A stretch of 64,000 nucleotides of DNA, taken from NCBI RefSeq assembly GCF_009727055.1, contig NC_052353.1:46746196-46810195 (forward strand), written 5' to 3'. Below, in pieces: positions 34,645 through 47,398 of this stretch; positions within the stretch are counted from its first letter, which is position 1, and each line of letters opens with the position of its first letter. The notes beneath the pieces were generated by a model. The model worked only from the letters and a program-made list of their open reading frames with translations. It was not told the DNA's origin and did not search any database. A program made the translations under genes and the position numbers. The DNA comes from Benincasa hispida. Lineage: Eukaryota > Streptophyta > Magnoliopsida > Cucurbitales > Cucurbitaceae.

Positions 34645-36940
34645 AATTTGCCATCCTGGCCTGACTCCACCCTACAAACTCTCTCCTCCAGATAAGGGTC
34701 ACACCACTGTGAATCTATAATTCTCTGCCTTAGACTCGGTTGCACTGACAACTGCGTTAATTGTATCGTGACCTTCCACACTGTCACTACAATCTTTGCC
34801 TGCTCTAGCTCCTTGCACAAATGAATCTATCTAGTAATGAGGGCTGCTGAATGAGCCACCTTTCTTCTTAGGGCATTTGCCACTACATTTGCCTTTCCTG
34901 GGTGGTACAAAATTTCGCAGTCGTAATCTTTCACCAGCTCTAACCACCTTCTTTGCCTCATGTTCAACTCCTTTTGAGTGAAAAACTACTTTAAACTTTT
35001 GTGGTCGGTGAAGATCGGTATCTTCTCTCCATATAAGTAGTGCCTTCAGATCTTGAGAGCGAAAACCACTGCTGCTAATTCCAAGTCATGTATGGGATAA
35101 TTCTGTTCATGCTTCTTTAACTAACGTAAAGCATAAGCAACTACTCTGCCCTGTTGCATCAATACGCATCCCAACCCCTTTTTGGACGCGTCACTATAAA
35201 TGACAAAACCACCTGATCCATTTGGTACTATTAGAATTGGGGCTGAAACCAGCCTCTGCTTGAGATCTTGAGAACTGCTCTCACAAGCCTCATTCTAAAC
35301 GAAAAGGGCTCCCTTCTGGGTCAACTGAGTCAATGGGCCGGCTATGCGAGAGATGCCCTTTAGAAATCGTCTATAGTAGCCTGCTAACCCTAGGAAACTA
35401 CGCACCTCACTGACTGTGGTTGGATGAGCCCAACTCGTGACTGCCTCAATTTTTACAGGATCCACAGAGACTCCTTCCTTCGATACTACATACCCTAGAA
35501 AAGACACATGCCTCAACCAAAACTCACATTTAGAAAACTTAGCATATAGCTTATTGGCCCTCAACGTCTTCAAAACTTTTTGCAAATGCTCCTCATATTT
35601 GGCCTCCGTCTTGGAATAAACCAAGATGTCATCAATAAAAACAATAAAAAGGTGTCGAGGAATTCCTTGAACACCCTATTCATCAAATCCATGAACACTG
35701 ATGGGGCATTCATCAAACCGAACGACATCACTATGAACTCATAATGCCCATACCTTGAACGAAAAGTTTTCTTGGGTATGTCACTGCTGTTTATTCTCAG
35801 CTGATGGTATCTTGACCGAAGATCAATCTTTGAGAACACCGTAGCTCCTGGCAACTGGTCAAATAAGTCATCAATCCTGGGGAGTGGATATTTAATTTTG
35901 ACGGTCATCTTGTTCGACTCTCTATAATCAATGCACAGACGTAACAATCCATCCTACTTTTTCACAAACAAAACAGGTGCACCCCATAATGACACACTAG
36001 GGCATATGAAACCCTTTTCTAATAACTCCTGCAATTGGACCTTAAGTTCCCTCAACTCTGCTGGTGCCATCCTATATGGAGCCTTCGAAATGGGGGTTGT
36101 GCCTGGCTCCAACTCAATAGCAAAATCTATCTCTCGCTACAGGGGCAGTCTGGGAAGATCCTCTAAAAAACATCTGGAAAATCTTACTACTGGTTCTAAA
36201 GTCAAGATGACTTCAGCCTCTCTAGTGTCAACCACACTGGCCATAAAGCCTCAGGCTTGGTCAAACAGTCTACTGACCTTTAATGCTAAAATCACTTTAG
36301 GTAAGACCACGGTTTCAACCCCTTTAAACTTAAAACAGGATCATGTAGAAGGGTTAAAGATGACTTCCTACAGGATTAGCAGCATGATTAGTAGCTAACC
36401 AATCCATGCCCAGTATTACATCAAAATCATGCATATCTAGAATTATCAAGGTCGCATCTAATGTATGATTTGCTATCTCTACCTGATATGCCTTTATCTT
36501 TTTAGTAACTAACATGATCTCTCCTGATGGAGTGGAAATAGACAGTGCAAAAAGCAAAGGTTCTAACTCTAACATGGCATGCCTTACAAATACGGAGGAT
36601 ATAAACAAGTGCGAAGAGCCAGAGTCAAACAAAACTAAAGCATCGTGCCCCAAAATGGGAAGCGTACATGTCACAACTATGCCTAACTTCTCGGCCTCGC
36701 ATCGAGTGGTAGAAAACACTCTACCCTGCTGCTGCTGACGACTCGAGCCTCCCTGAAACGAGATTACAGGCTGGCCCCTGGGTTCAGGCACGTTTCTTCG
36801 TTGGCATTTCTCTGACATATGCCCTTTCTGCCCACATCGAAAACAAACCCCAGAGTCGGCTAGGCAACGGCTTAGTGTCGCTTACCACAAGTAGTACAGA
36901 TCGGTTTATCTTCCTTGACAGCCACAACTTGAGAGCCCTG
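34645..36940 (-). pseudogene. Gypsy element G pol: zinc knuckle, protease, reverse transcriptase, RNase H
   Basis: Read right to left on the minus strand: zinc knuckle CFRCGQKGHMSEKC (about 36803-36846); aspartic protease ALVLFDSGSSHLF with DSGS at 36609-36629 and ILGMDWL; reverse transcriptase [38 protein letters not shown], then after a frameshift the catalytic FIDD (35628-35639) and [11 protein letters not shown]; RNase H with FTDHKSLK; and the linker RIIDSQWCDPYLEERV. It ends at 34645, where copia-E is inserted, so integrase is missing. Frameshifts between protease, early and late reverse transcriptase make it inactive. Gag is absent: 36940 joins straight to LTR sequence. Confidence 0.85.
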
Positions 36941-38640
36941 GGGTCAGGTTAGGCATCTATGTTCTTTAGATGCCTACCTCTGGTGGAACATATAATCTTC
37001 TCTAGTCCTCATGGGACAAAACATCTTGTGAATCCCGAAGGAAACACAACCTCTGGTGAACCCTAAAGGATAACACTACCTTTAGTGAATCCCAGAGGAA
37101 ACATAACATCTAGTGAACATCTAACTAATCAGTGAGGACATTATCACAATCTTAACATCACAAGTATCACAACATGGTTCTATAACATACATATACATCT
37201 CAACATCATGGCTCTACAACATACATATACATCTCAACATCCTAAGATCAAATACAACCACATGGAATCAAATATCTATGTGCACAAATAAATCCTTCAG
37301 ATCCTCATACGAGAACATACATCGGTTATACTATACTATCAGTCTATCATGCTATCGTTCTGTCATAATATCACTCTGTCATTCTAGCATACATCTAGTG
37401 CCTGGCCCGTGGGCAATTCCAATAGTAAGATTACTTACCTCAAATTTGGTAAAAATATTAGTCCACAAATTATTCTCCTTTGAAATCTTTGGAAAACTTG
37501 AATCAATCCTAAACAAACATTGCCAAATTTAATTTAGCAACCATGGCCTAAAATCATGCATCCCTAAATTTTTAAACTTGTCCATTGGGGTCTAAATCCA
37601 ATTGACCAATTAAATAAATAAAAATGTCCACAATTTATCTTACCAAAATCATGGTTTTGTTTAAAGTCGGTCCCAAAGTCTAATTTATTTGTCCAATTTG
37701 ATCATAAATCAAAACCAAAGTTTAATAACTACATTATCAACAATCTCCCTTAATCTAAAAGAGCCCAAAGGGTTAAAATCCCAAAACTTACCAATAAATT
37801 GTCATATGACCACAACAATTACTGGACAGTACCTCGCACCTTCCAAAGCTCCAAAATTCCTTCAATCAAACATCCAAAAAAAAAAAAAAAAAAAGATTAC
37901 AGCCCCCACTAGATAGAATCTGAATTTGACTACCCCAAATCTTAAAATACTCAAGAAACCTCACCAAAATCATAGAGATTTCGACAACCCTCTGTGTTGG
38001 GGACGGTGAATAGCTGCAGGCTTTAAAGCTGACGTCGAGGGTCGATCTAAATCAATGGCTGCGATGAATAGAGACTGAAGGAGGTGACACAAGCGGTTGG
38101 GGCGGCGTCCGGTGTGGTGTAAGGGAGCGGGCGATTGGGATGTGGCTGGGTGAACTCTGGACGAACGGATTTAACGTGGCGGCTCAGTTGCAGATGACTT
38201 GGCGAAGGGAACAACTATTGTAGCGGTGCTAGATGGCTAGTGAACAACGTGCAGCGCGTGGAGGAGCAGCGCTGGGCAGGTGGTGGTTTTGACTGGGAGA
38301 CGCACGACATGGGTTGTAGAGAGGGAGAGACGCGAGAGAAAGAGAGATGGAGATGGGGGGATCTGGCAGCTGGAAGAAGGAAGGGGGGAGAGGAAGAGAA
38401 AAAAAAGGAAATAAAAGAAAAAGAAAATAATAATAATAAAAAAATAATAAAGGAATAAAATAAAATAAATATCTTATCTTATTTTATTCTATTATGTTTT
38501 ACCTTATTTTATTTTTATTTTCTTTCTCCAAACTTTTAATCCCTTCTACCTTAACATTTTCAATTCAAAAGAATTTCACCAATCCCCTTCCAAAATCTGG
38601 GGTGAAAAGAGGTGAAAAGAGCTACCTCCATCGTGTCTTG
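36941..38640 (-). mobile_element. Gypsy element G, right (5') LTR, truncated
   Basis: It matches 12538-13955 with small differences, then continues past that copy's break to about 38640. Its inner 400 bases, the primer site and gag are deleted, since pol begins immediately next to it. It includes a purine-rich block (about 38310-38460, AGAGA, GGAGAGGAAG, AATAAT runs). The outer boundary is uncertain by about 100 bases because no clear CA end or target duplication is visible. Confidence 0.65.
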
Positions 38641-39198
38641 TTAGGGTCCGCGAGAAGAGAGTGATAGGTTCTCAACGATGTGAGTGTGGAAGCTACCTCT
38701 CTAGGTAAAAGAAATGTCAATTAAGTTTTATGTGCGTGAGTTTTAAAAAGGCACCCTTGTCTTAGAATTTCCTCTCTCAAATGCAAGTTAGATACATCTT
38801 TGACTGATAAATGGGCTAGTGTAGGGCGAACAGGAATTGAGAGTTAGATATCACCTTCCATTAGTTTTGGCCTTTAAACAAACTAAAACTTTGTAGTATT
38901 TTCTTTTATGACTTTTCAAGAAACATACCTTTTCTCTTCAAAAATAAATTTCAACTCTTTGTTAGCAAATTTTAAATTTCTAAATATATGTTTGTATCAT
39001 TACTTCCTTGATTGTTGAGAAAAGAGATGAGAATCAACTTTTCTGTAAGTCAATTGAGCATATGAACAATTTGAATACGTGAATGAAAGTTTGAACAGTC
39101 TCAATAAACAATAAACAAATTCACATTTTGCTTGAATGCATGCATATTTTTAGTTTTTAACTTGATTGAGACGGCCAATAGCTAAGCTAGGGGTATTT
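38641..39198 (+). other. Athila 3' untranslated region, continued
   Basis: It resumes the non-coding tail cut at 12124 and runs to the Athila 3' LTR. No frame or motif supports a gene. Just before the LTR stands AAGCTAGGGGTATT (about 39184-39197), a purine-rich stretch that could serve as the LTR-adjacent polypurine tract. Confidence 0.5.
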
Positions 39199-40637
39199 TG
39201 GTAGGTCTTGAAAAGATCTATGTTCTCTATGTTAATTTCCTAATTCTATGTTATTTATTTGATTAAATTGTCCATTTTGTATGTAAAATCTAATCCACTT
39301 TTGGAGTCATCACAAGAAGTTTGGAGCTAAATGGAGCCAAATTAAACCAAATAATTAACTAAGAAGAAGAGGCAATGGCAAATTACCATTCTATCCCTCA
39401 ACGAATTCAAATTTTCACGTCACATGCAACACTCAAAGTGTCGTAACACTCCCAACAATACTAAGTCCAATGCTATAAGACAGAAAACACCAAATCGCTA
39501 CAAAAACAGGATAGCATTGCAACGCTATACCCAACATTGTAACGCTCTGGAAGTTGACGAAAAAAATAAAACATGCGTGCTCCTTTGCGCAACCAAATGT
39601 TGGAGCCAGCGTCAAGCTAGGGTCGCGATGCTGTGACCCTCATCAGTTAAATGCTTCAGATTTTCCAGATTTCAACGAGACAAAATTCATTTTTTTGATA
39701 GAGAGGGAAATTTCAAATTGAAAGTTAAAGAGAAAACCACAAATTTACTTTTTTCTTGAGAGCTTTCTTGTAAATTCATAAGTATTTTTGTGAATTTCTT
39801 CATGTATTTCATCAATTTTTCAACGAATTCCTTTAAGATTTCTCCAATTTATGGTGAGGTAAGTAAATTTCTTGGGAAATCTTTAGTCCAGGTTTAATTT
39901 CTTGAGATCTTTTATGTATTTTCTTGAATTTTCGGCATTCTTGAATGTTCTTATGTTGAATTTGAATAGAAATTAATGAAAAATAGTTGATGCATTGATT
40001 CTATTAATTTCTTGTATGCAAATATTACTTGGCACTGTTGCATAATAGTAAGATAGGTTGCAAAAATTAAGATTTCTTGTTTTAGTTAGGAATTTTTTTC
40101 TAAAATTAATTCTTGAACTTCTTAATTTGAAGCATTCAAATAATCGTTCTTGAAATTTACTCTAATATGTTTCTTGAATGTCATAATCACAAGAACCCTA
40201 GTTTCTAAAGCAATCTAAGAAAAGAACATGAATTTGTTAAAGTGAAGTGTTTTTTACTTAGATTAGGGCTAATTGGTATGGTACATGTTAATTAGTTAGA
40301 TTAGGGCTATTTGTTCAAGATCAATGATAGAATTAACCTAGTTAATAAAGATTTCTCAAGAATCTCTCTCTATCAGTTCTTTATTTTAAAAAAGAGAAAG
40401 TTTTTATTACAATTGCTTTTACTTTGATCGTACTTAGTTTCTTTAAAACAAACAAACCCTCCATTTGTTATATTTTGGAGTTCAATAATCAAAATCTTAC
40501 CAATTAATAGAGGTTCCTTGTGGATCGACCTCTTACTCCGCTATAACTACGTGTTAGTTTTAGTTGTTCTTTGAGCATCATAAATTTCATTTGCTTTGGG
40601 TTAAAGTGAATTAACGACATCGATTTTATCTCGAACA
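39199..40637 (+). repeat. 3' LTR of the Athila-like element
   Basis: It begins TGGTAGGTCTTG, ends CTCGAACA and is collinear with 3120-4639, including TGGAGTCATCACAAGAA and the CCTTGTGGATCGACC phrase. It is about 80 bases shorter, partly because the A tract of the partner is absent and a stretch near 40290 is shortened. Confidence 0.72.
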
Positions 40638-41246
40638 CATCCTCTATCAAATAGTCCTGGAATCTAAAGTTCATATACTCACTACTTCGATCTGATCAAA
40701 GTGTTTTAATTGTTTTAACTAGTAGGTCCTTAACCTCAGACTTATACTCCTTGAACTTTTCAAGGGTTTTGGACTTATGATGCATTTGGTAAACATAGTC
40801 ATATCTTGAATAATCATCAATAAAACTAATGAAATATTCATACTCTCCTCGTGCTTTAACATTCATTGGGCTACAGATGTCCAAATGCGCGAGTTCTAAA
40901 GGTTCTTTGGCTCTAAGACCTTTTCTTATAAATGATCTTTTGGACATCTTACCCTCAAGACAAGACTCATATGGAGGTAAAAAGTTGTATTCTAACTGAC
41001 TTGGGAGTCCACTCTTTACCAATCTCCCAATCCTGTTGAGATTTATGTGTCCAAATCTTAAGTGCCAAAGATAGGTATTAGGAGAATCTTTTCGCCTTTT
41101 ATTTTGAGTTTCAGTTGTTTCAAACATTTAAGTATTCAAAATAGATTTAGCCTCAGTTGATTTTGATATATATAAGTTGTTTCGAAGTTTTTCAGAACAT
41201 ATTTGAACACCTCTTGAGCTAATGAACTCTTCATTAATATCAAAAG
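40638..41246 (-). pseudogene. Copia-A pol fragment: GAG-pre-integrase domain and integrase core
   Basis: The minus strand reads SFTFDINEEFISSRGVQICS, then WHLRFGHINLNRIGRLVKSG and ESCLEGKMSKRSF (GAG-pre-integrase domain with its zinc-binding H and C residues). The integrase core follows: LAHLDICSPMNVKARGEYEY, FIDDYSRYDYVY and, past one stop, RSDRSSEYMNFRFQDYLIE. The three acidic catalytic positions (D, D, E) are still present. At 40638 the Athila LTR begins; the protein resumes at 3119. On the other side, 41246 borders LTR-B and the upstream protease part resumes at 59873. Confidence 0.82.
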
Positions 41247-42673
41247 TGAAAGAACCTGTGAAGGCCCTGAGCGGAAATGTGGATCGTCCCAATTTTTAAT
41301 ATTTAACAGAATGCAAAATTACAAAATAAAATTATGCAATAAACAATAAAATTCACAACATGCTTAATAAATTAAGAAAAGGAAAAATAGGGTTTAAGAA
41401 ACCTTACTCTTGAAGATCCGATCTTCTTCACGAACTTCCTCTTCCAAATTGTCACGAACAATTCACGAACGATCTAAAATGACCACCACCAATTGAAGCC
41501 TCCTGTATTTTCTAATGGGATGAGAATCACTAAGGACTATGTGGACTCTTAGTTTTGGAAGAGAGGGAGAGGAAATTGAGAGGCGAGGGAGAGTAATTTG
41601 GGATTTTTTTTCTTAGAGAACACTTCTCTGTTTTTTGTAAAAACGTAGAAGAAGAAGAAACTGTATATTCTCCTATAAAAAAAAACCCCACACGAAATCT
41701 CACGTAACCTCCCACTAGTTATGTGAGTTGAGAGAGATTAGGGGAGGGAAGTTATTTCCCTCCTTAAAATTCAAAATCAAAATCAAAATTCATATAATTA
41801 ACAAATTAATTTTAATTTAAAAATTAAACCATTATATACACATATATAATAACTAACTTATCATATATATGTATAACTACTATATGTTATATCATATATA
41901 ACATATAACCTGGTTTAATATTGTATCATATATAATATAACCTATAATTTTAATTCTCTCATAAATGATATTTAATATAAATCCCATTTATATTAAATTC
42001 AATTATATGAATCCAATCCACATAATTAATATTTGAATCATATTCCAATATTTATTTGCTCTCGGTTAAATTTTATATTATAATGTATCAGATACATTAT
42101 AGTAATTATATCATATATAATTAAATTAAATTAATTATATCACATATAATTAATTCCCTCATTTAATTTAAACAATCCAAATTAATCCAAAATTGATTCT
42201 CAATAAATCCCTGTTGAGCAACAGAGGGGACCTCATGGACTTGTAGATTGAAGCTTCTATGGCACTTGAATAATTAATTAAACTCCTTTAATTAAATTAA
42301 TTAAATTATTCACCATTCATTAATTGTCGGGCACTCCACTAAAGACCAACAGCTGCCTCTTCGCACTATAGATATATTTTTGTGTCCATTGGATATAACC
42401 AGTCGATAGTGCGATGACCCTTCACAAATTGCTCGTAAGTACAGTTAGGCTAAAATTACCGTTTTGCCCCTGTTGTTACATTTAACTCCTTAAGTACCAT
42501 CAATCCTTCTAATGAACAATAAATCATAGTTCGACTATGAACAAACCCCTCTCGGGCCAGGAGAGGGTATGACACCACATTGTTCAAGCCCCCAGAATCA
42601 GTCCTTAAGAGACCGATTTATCTACTTACCTCGACATCAGAGAATGAGCATTCTTGTGTACTTGTGTTCCCAG

Positions 42674-44761
42674 TGAAGAAGCTCTTATCAAAGAGTACCT
42701 ATGAGCAGAAGCAAGATCGTTCCAAATTCATTGTGACAGAAATACAAGCATTCACAAATATACATACACTTATGCATTTAAGAACAAATTACGATATGCT
42801 TTCAACAAATTAAATACAAAGGAACAAGAGACTCGCCTTTGAAGAACTTTTCTTCTATTTATCTCTCACTTTCGTCAGGAACAACACCTCTCGCTGTCGT
42901 TGCAATGCTAAGCCAATCGCCTACTAAATCTCACTGTTGCTCAGCAAATGAACAATCTTCTACACGAACAAGCAACAACTTGGACACCACCACTCAGTGA
43001 CCTTGGTATTCTCAGAGTGAGAATCTAGGAGGTGTGGGCTCTGTTGGATTTGGTAGAGGGAAGAAGTAAACATGATCGTATTCAACGACCAAGCAAGTGA
43101 GAGAGTTTAAAGTCTGTCGTATAGACTGGTGTTTGATCGTTTTGTAAAAGGTACATGATCGTTTAGGAAATAGGTTTGATCGTTTAGTAAATCTCGCTTA
43201 AGCGCATCGTTTAGTCTAAGTTATATGATCGTTTAGGTAGATGCGTGTGTACACGATCGTTTAGAAAACACGTTGAGCTGTCGTGTAGGCTCTCGTTAGC
43301 TAAACGATAGGCAGCGTACAATTATAAAGTGATACAATGATTCTCTTGCAAAATGAAAACATTTTTCATTTTATCATTTCAGTTATGAAAACTGAATGCA
43401 ACCTCCCACTTTGACGCACGGTTATGGAGAAAACCGCCAATAATTATCTTATAATTGTTTTAATTATAAATAAATATAAAACTAACTTATCATATTATAT
43501 TTGTAACCTATAGTTTTAATATCACATCATATGTAACACTTAAACCATAGTCTTTTTCTCCTTTGCTTGATATAAATCATATTTATATCTTTTTCCTTCA
43601 ATTAAGATATCTCATACATCGTGTCAACTATATCATATATCATTGAACCAGTTTAATCATATCATACATAATCAAACTCCCTCTTATCAATTTGAACACT
43701 TCAAACTGACCCAAAAATTGATTATCAAATTGGATCCATTGAGCTACCAAGGGGACCTTATGGATCTGTAACTTGAAGCTTTAACAGTACGTGAATAGCT
43801 TATTAAACTCTTTAGCCACGAGATCCACCAGCTATTAATTGTCGGGCACTCCACTAAAGACCGACAACTATACTCTTTTCACCATAGATATATTTTTGTG
43901 TCCATTGGATAAATAGTCAATAATACAATAACCCTTCACAAATGATCGTAAGTACAGCTGAACCAACTTACCGTTTTGCCCCTGTAATTACATCTAACTT
44001 CTTAAGTACCACTGATCCCTCTAATGAACAATACATCATAGTCCTACTATGAGTGGACACCTCTCGAGCCATGAGAAGGTGTGTAGCGCCACATTGTTCA
44101 AGCCTAAGAATCAACCCTTAAGGGAGTAGTCTATCTACTTACCCCTACTTTAAGGAAGGAATGAATTCGATCTCGTGTAACTGAGTTCCAGCTCTCCAAT
44201 CAGATGAATCCCTAAAGTGGTAGGTTTGAGTTGGCAATCTGGGCACTCGCACCCATGCAAATCAAAAGACCGCCTTCAAAAGCAGGAGTTCCCAACTCAC
44301 TTAGGATTAAGGTCATGTTACCTATGGTCATCCTAGTGAAATGAAGTTTCTATCATAAACGATGTTATATAACGAGACTATAACACTTCGTGGTCCGGTC
44401 TTATACAAACTCCTTTGTATAGGACACCCCCGCTCGCATGTCTCAACATGAATGATCAGGATCAGAACATCTGTAGTACGTCACAACATTTGTAATTATC
44501 TATACAACGGGCCGCATCCGTAGTGTCACCAGGATAAGGTTTCCCTTATATATCCATATACTACAAACCATTTTGGTTATCATTTAAGGCATGATCTACC
44601 TGTATGTCTCCACATACATGCTTAAGTTACAACGACAACCAGGGAGCTTAGTTTATTGGTTTGTGGTAAAGCAAACAAAACATCTCATGTTTCATAAACA
44701 ACAGTGAAAAAAATATCATATATTATTATATCACAAGCATTTGTTCAAAACAAGTGTTTAC
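42674..44761 (-). repeat. Copia-C 3' LTR, missing its outermost 40 or so bases
   Basis: It starts TGAAGAAGCTCTTATC and is collinear with 57185-59273, including the GATCGTTTAG cluster (43080-43310). It stops at CAAGTGTTTAC; the partner continues with about 43 more bases to CAACCCCAACA. A related LTR in the opposite orientation begins at once. Confidence 0.75.
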
Positions 44762-46837
44762 TATTGGGATTGGTGTCCTAATTCTCCCAGAGTCTCGTTG
44801 TTTGTAATTTATACACATTGTTTATGAATAAAATAAGAGTTATTTCATTCTGACATTTACTTATATCCAATAAACAAAGCTTCATGATTATCAAACTTAA
44901 GCATGTATATGAGATATACAAGTGGATCATGCCTTAAGTGATAACCTAAATAGGTCTGTAGTATAAGGATTAAGGAGGGATTCTTGATCCTTGTGACACT
45001 ACGGATACGACCCACTTTGTAGAGGTTGCAAGTGTTGTAAACTACTACAGATGGTAGATCCTGACCATTCATGTGAAGACATGCGAGCGGGGGTGTCCTA
45101 TACAAAGATATTTTATACGACCGGACCATGAGATGATTAGTCTCATTATATAACGTCGTTGATACTGGAGACTTACATCTCACCTAAACGACCATAGGTG
45201 ACATGACCTCAATCCTGAATGTTTTGGGAACTCCTACCTTTGAGGGTGGTTCTTTGATTATTATGGGTGAGAGAGGTCAGATTGCAACCTCAACATGCCT
45301 ACCTTTTTAGGGACTTGTCTTATTTAGGAGCTGGAAACCCAGTTACATAAGATGAAATTCACTCCTCCCTGGAAGTAGGGGTAAGTAGATAGATTGCTCT
45401 CTTAAGGGCTGATTCCAGGGCTTGAACATAGTGGTCACAGCTTCTCTTTGGAAGAGAGGACTCAGTTATAGTAGGACTATGATTTATGTTCATTAGAGGG
45501 ATCAGTGGTACTTAAGAAGTTAGATGAAACTACAGGGGCATAACAGTTATTGGTCGAGCTGTACTTACGAGAGATCTGTGAAGGGTTATCGCACTGTTGA
45601 TTAGTTAAGATGGACACATAATATATCTGTAGTAAATAGAGTTCAGCTGTCAGTCTTTAGTGGAGTGCCTGACAGTTAATGGATGGTAAATCTCGGGACT
45701 AAAGAGTTTAGTCAGTTATTCACGTACCGTTAGAGCTTCGAGCTATAGGTCCATAAGGTCCCCTTGGTAGCTCAATGGATTCAAGTTGAGGATCAGTTCT
45801 TGGTGTTATTTGAAATGTTCAAATTGATAAGAGGTAACTAGATTATATATGATATGATCGGTGTGATGTATGAGATACATCTAGTGGAGGATTAATGTAA
45901 ATGAGATTTACATTAAGGACCATGAAATAGAAAAAGAGCTATGGTTTATATGTTTCATGAGATGAAATATTAAAACTATAGGTTATATATATAGTATGGT
46001 AAGTTGGTTATCATTTATATTTATAATAATATTAATTATTGGATAATTATCTCTTTCTCTCTAATAACCAATTGAGTGGGAGGTTATTAGTGGTTTCATA
46101 GTAATCATGAGATAAAAGGAAAAACGTTTTCCTAAATTTAGTAGTTGTTGATTTGAGATTTCCATTCTCGGAAAGTTCTCACGGAAAGGTTGTCAAGTAA
46201 ATTAGATTTACTAAACGACAGCTTGGAGAGACTAGACGGTCATAGAGTGTTTCTATATGATAGACACTCAGCTGGTCGATGAGCTAAATGATTGCATAAC
46301 TTTTGCTAGATGATCGCATAGCTTTTGTTAAATGATTAGGCATCGTGCTATACGATAGGCTTTGATATCTCCCACTTACTCAATCATTTACATGATTATT
46401 CTTCCTATGGTCTCTAACCAAGTCCACACAAAGCCCACACTTTAGATTCTCACACCGAGAATACTAAGGTAACCTTTATGGTGGTGTCATACTCAACTCG
46501 ACATCGTCGAGGTTCTATAGAGGCCGTTCATGGAGTTTGGGGTGTTCGTAATCTTGGAGATCATTCTGTTCGAGTTCGTTGTGATCGTGCAGTGTAGCAG
46601 TCATGGTGTACGAGCGTTCGAGTGTTGCAGACTTGCGGGTTGTTCAAGCGTTCGTGTTCTTCTTCAAAGGTATGTTAGTTCTTTCCCTTGATCGTTTAAT
46701 AAAGCATGCTATAATTTCCATTTTGTGCATAGCCTATTGTTTCTATTTGTAACTGTAATTGTGTATGTTCATATACGATTAAAATTTGGAACGATTCTTC
46801 CATTGCTCATGGAAATCCTCATGTCCGATTTCCTTCA
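44762..46837 (+). repeat. Copia LTR in opposite orientation, head to head with the copia-C LTR
   Basis: It starts TATTGGGATTGGTGTCC (start eroded) and ends CCGATTTCCTTCA. Its motifs mirror the neighbouring LTR in reverse: TCATGCCTTAAGTGATAACC, GACACTACGGATACG, CATTCATGTGAAGACATGCG, GGGGTGTCCTATACAAAG. It is followed by a good primer site, so it is the 5' LTR of a plus-strand element whose body is missing. A degenerate GATCG cluster lies at 46190-46370. Confidence 0.72.
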
Positions 46838-46839
46838 AT

Positions 46840-47398
46840 TGGTATCAAAGCCAGGTTATTCTGATATTCTAAATTTCACTTCTGTTTTGAACTTCTTTTA
46901 CAGTCGTGGTGGGTTTACTGCATTGCGTTTAATTGTTAAATGCGTTTATGGATGGCGTTGATGGATGTTTACGAGTTTGATTGCCTCTGTTTAAAGCTTT
47001 CTTTAAATTACAAAGTATTAATTTGTAAAGGCCCCTGTGTTTTTGGGCATAATTAACATGTTATCGAGTCTGTAATTCAAAGTGTTTGAGTTAATTGAGT
47101 CATTCGCGATGAAGTTTTGAAGCATGGAGATGCGGTTCTCAGTGAAGAAGAAGACCAAGAGTTGGTCGTTTTGTATAGCCTCAGATAAATGACCGTTGGG
47201 ATTTATCTAATCGATCATGTAGATTTTTCTATAAGATCGTGTAATATTTACTAAACGATCGTTTAGCTAATGCTAAATGATGGGGTAAATCGTTTACTCT
47301 ATTGCATAGCGTTGGTTGCCCGATCGTGTAAACACTAGAGGTAGACGATCATAGTGGAGCAATATGATGCTCATCGGTTTAGAACAACTTCCAGATCA
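46840..47398 (+). mobile_element. Primer site and leader belonging to the inverted LTR
   Basis: TGGTATCAAAG (46840-46850) is the initiator-Met-type primer site two bases after the LTR end. The leader that follows matches 2193-2565 and holds the palindrome CTAAACGATCGTTTAG at 47251-47266. At about 47398 it breaks off into copia-C pol on the opposite strand. No gag follows. Confidence 0.68.

Larger units (their letters stand above)
3120..40637 (+). mobile_element. Athila-like Ty3/gypsy element, heavily interrupted
   Basis: It is defined by two matching LTRs (3120-4639 and 39199-40637) around gag, protease and an integrase C-terminal remnant on the plus strand. It interrupts copia-A integrase. 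Removing the inserts (5615-7523, 8540-10431, 12125 to about 38640) leaves roughly 7 kb. The gag type and the DLGAS protease motif are those of the Athila/Tat branch. Most of pol (reverse transcriptase, RNase H, integrase core) is missing, so the element is a deletion derivative. No clear 5-base target duplication is visible: the left flank ends TTCTA and the right flank starts CATCC. Confidence 0.7.

Noticed and set aside
36514..36738. Plus-strand frames opposite the gypsy protease
   Set aside because: They are antisense shadows of the clear protease on the minus strand.
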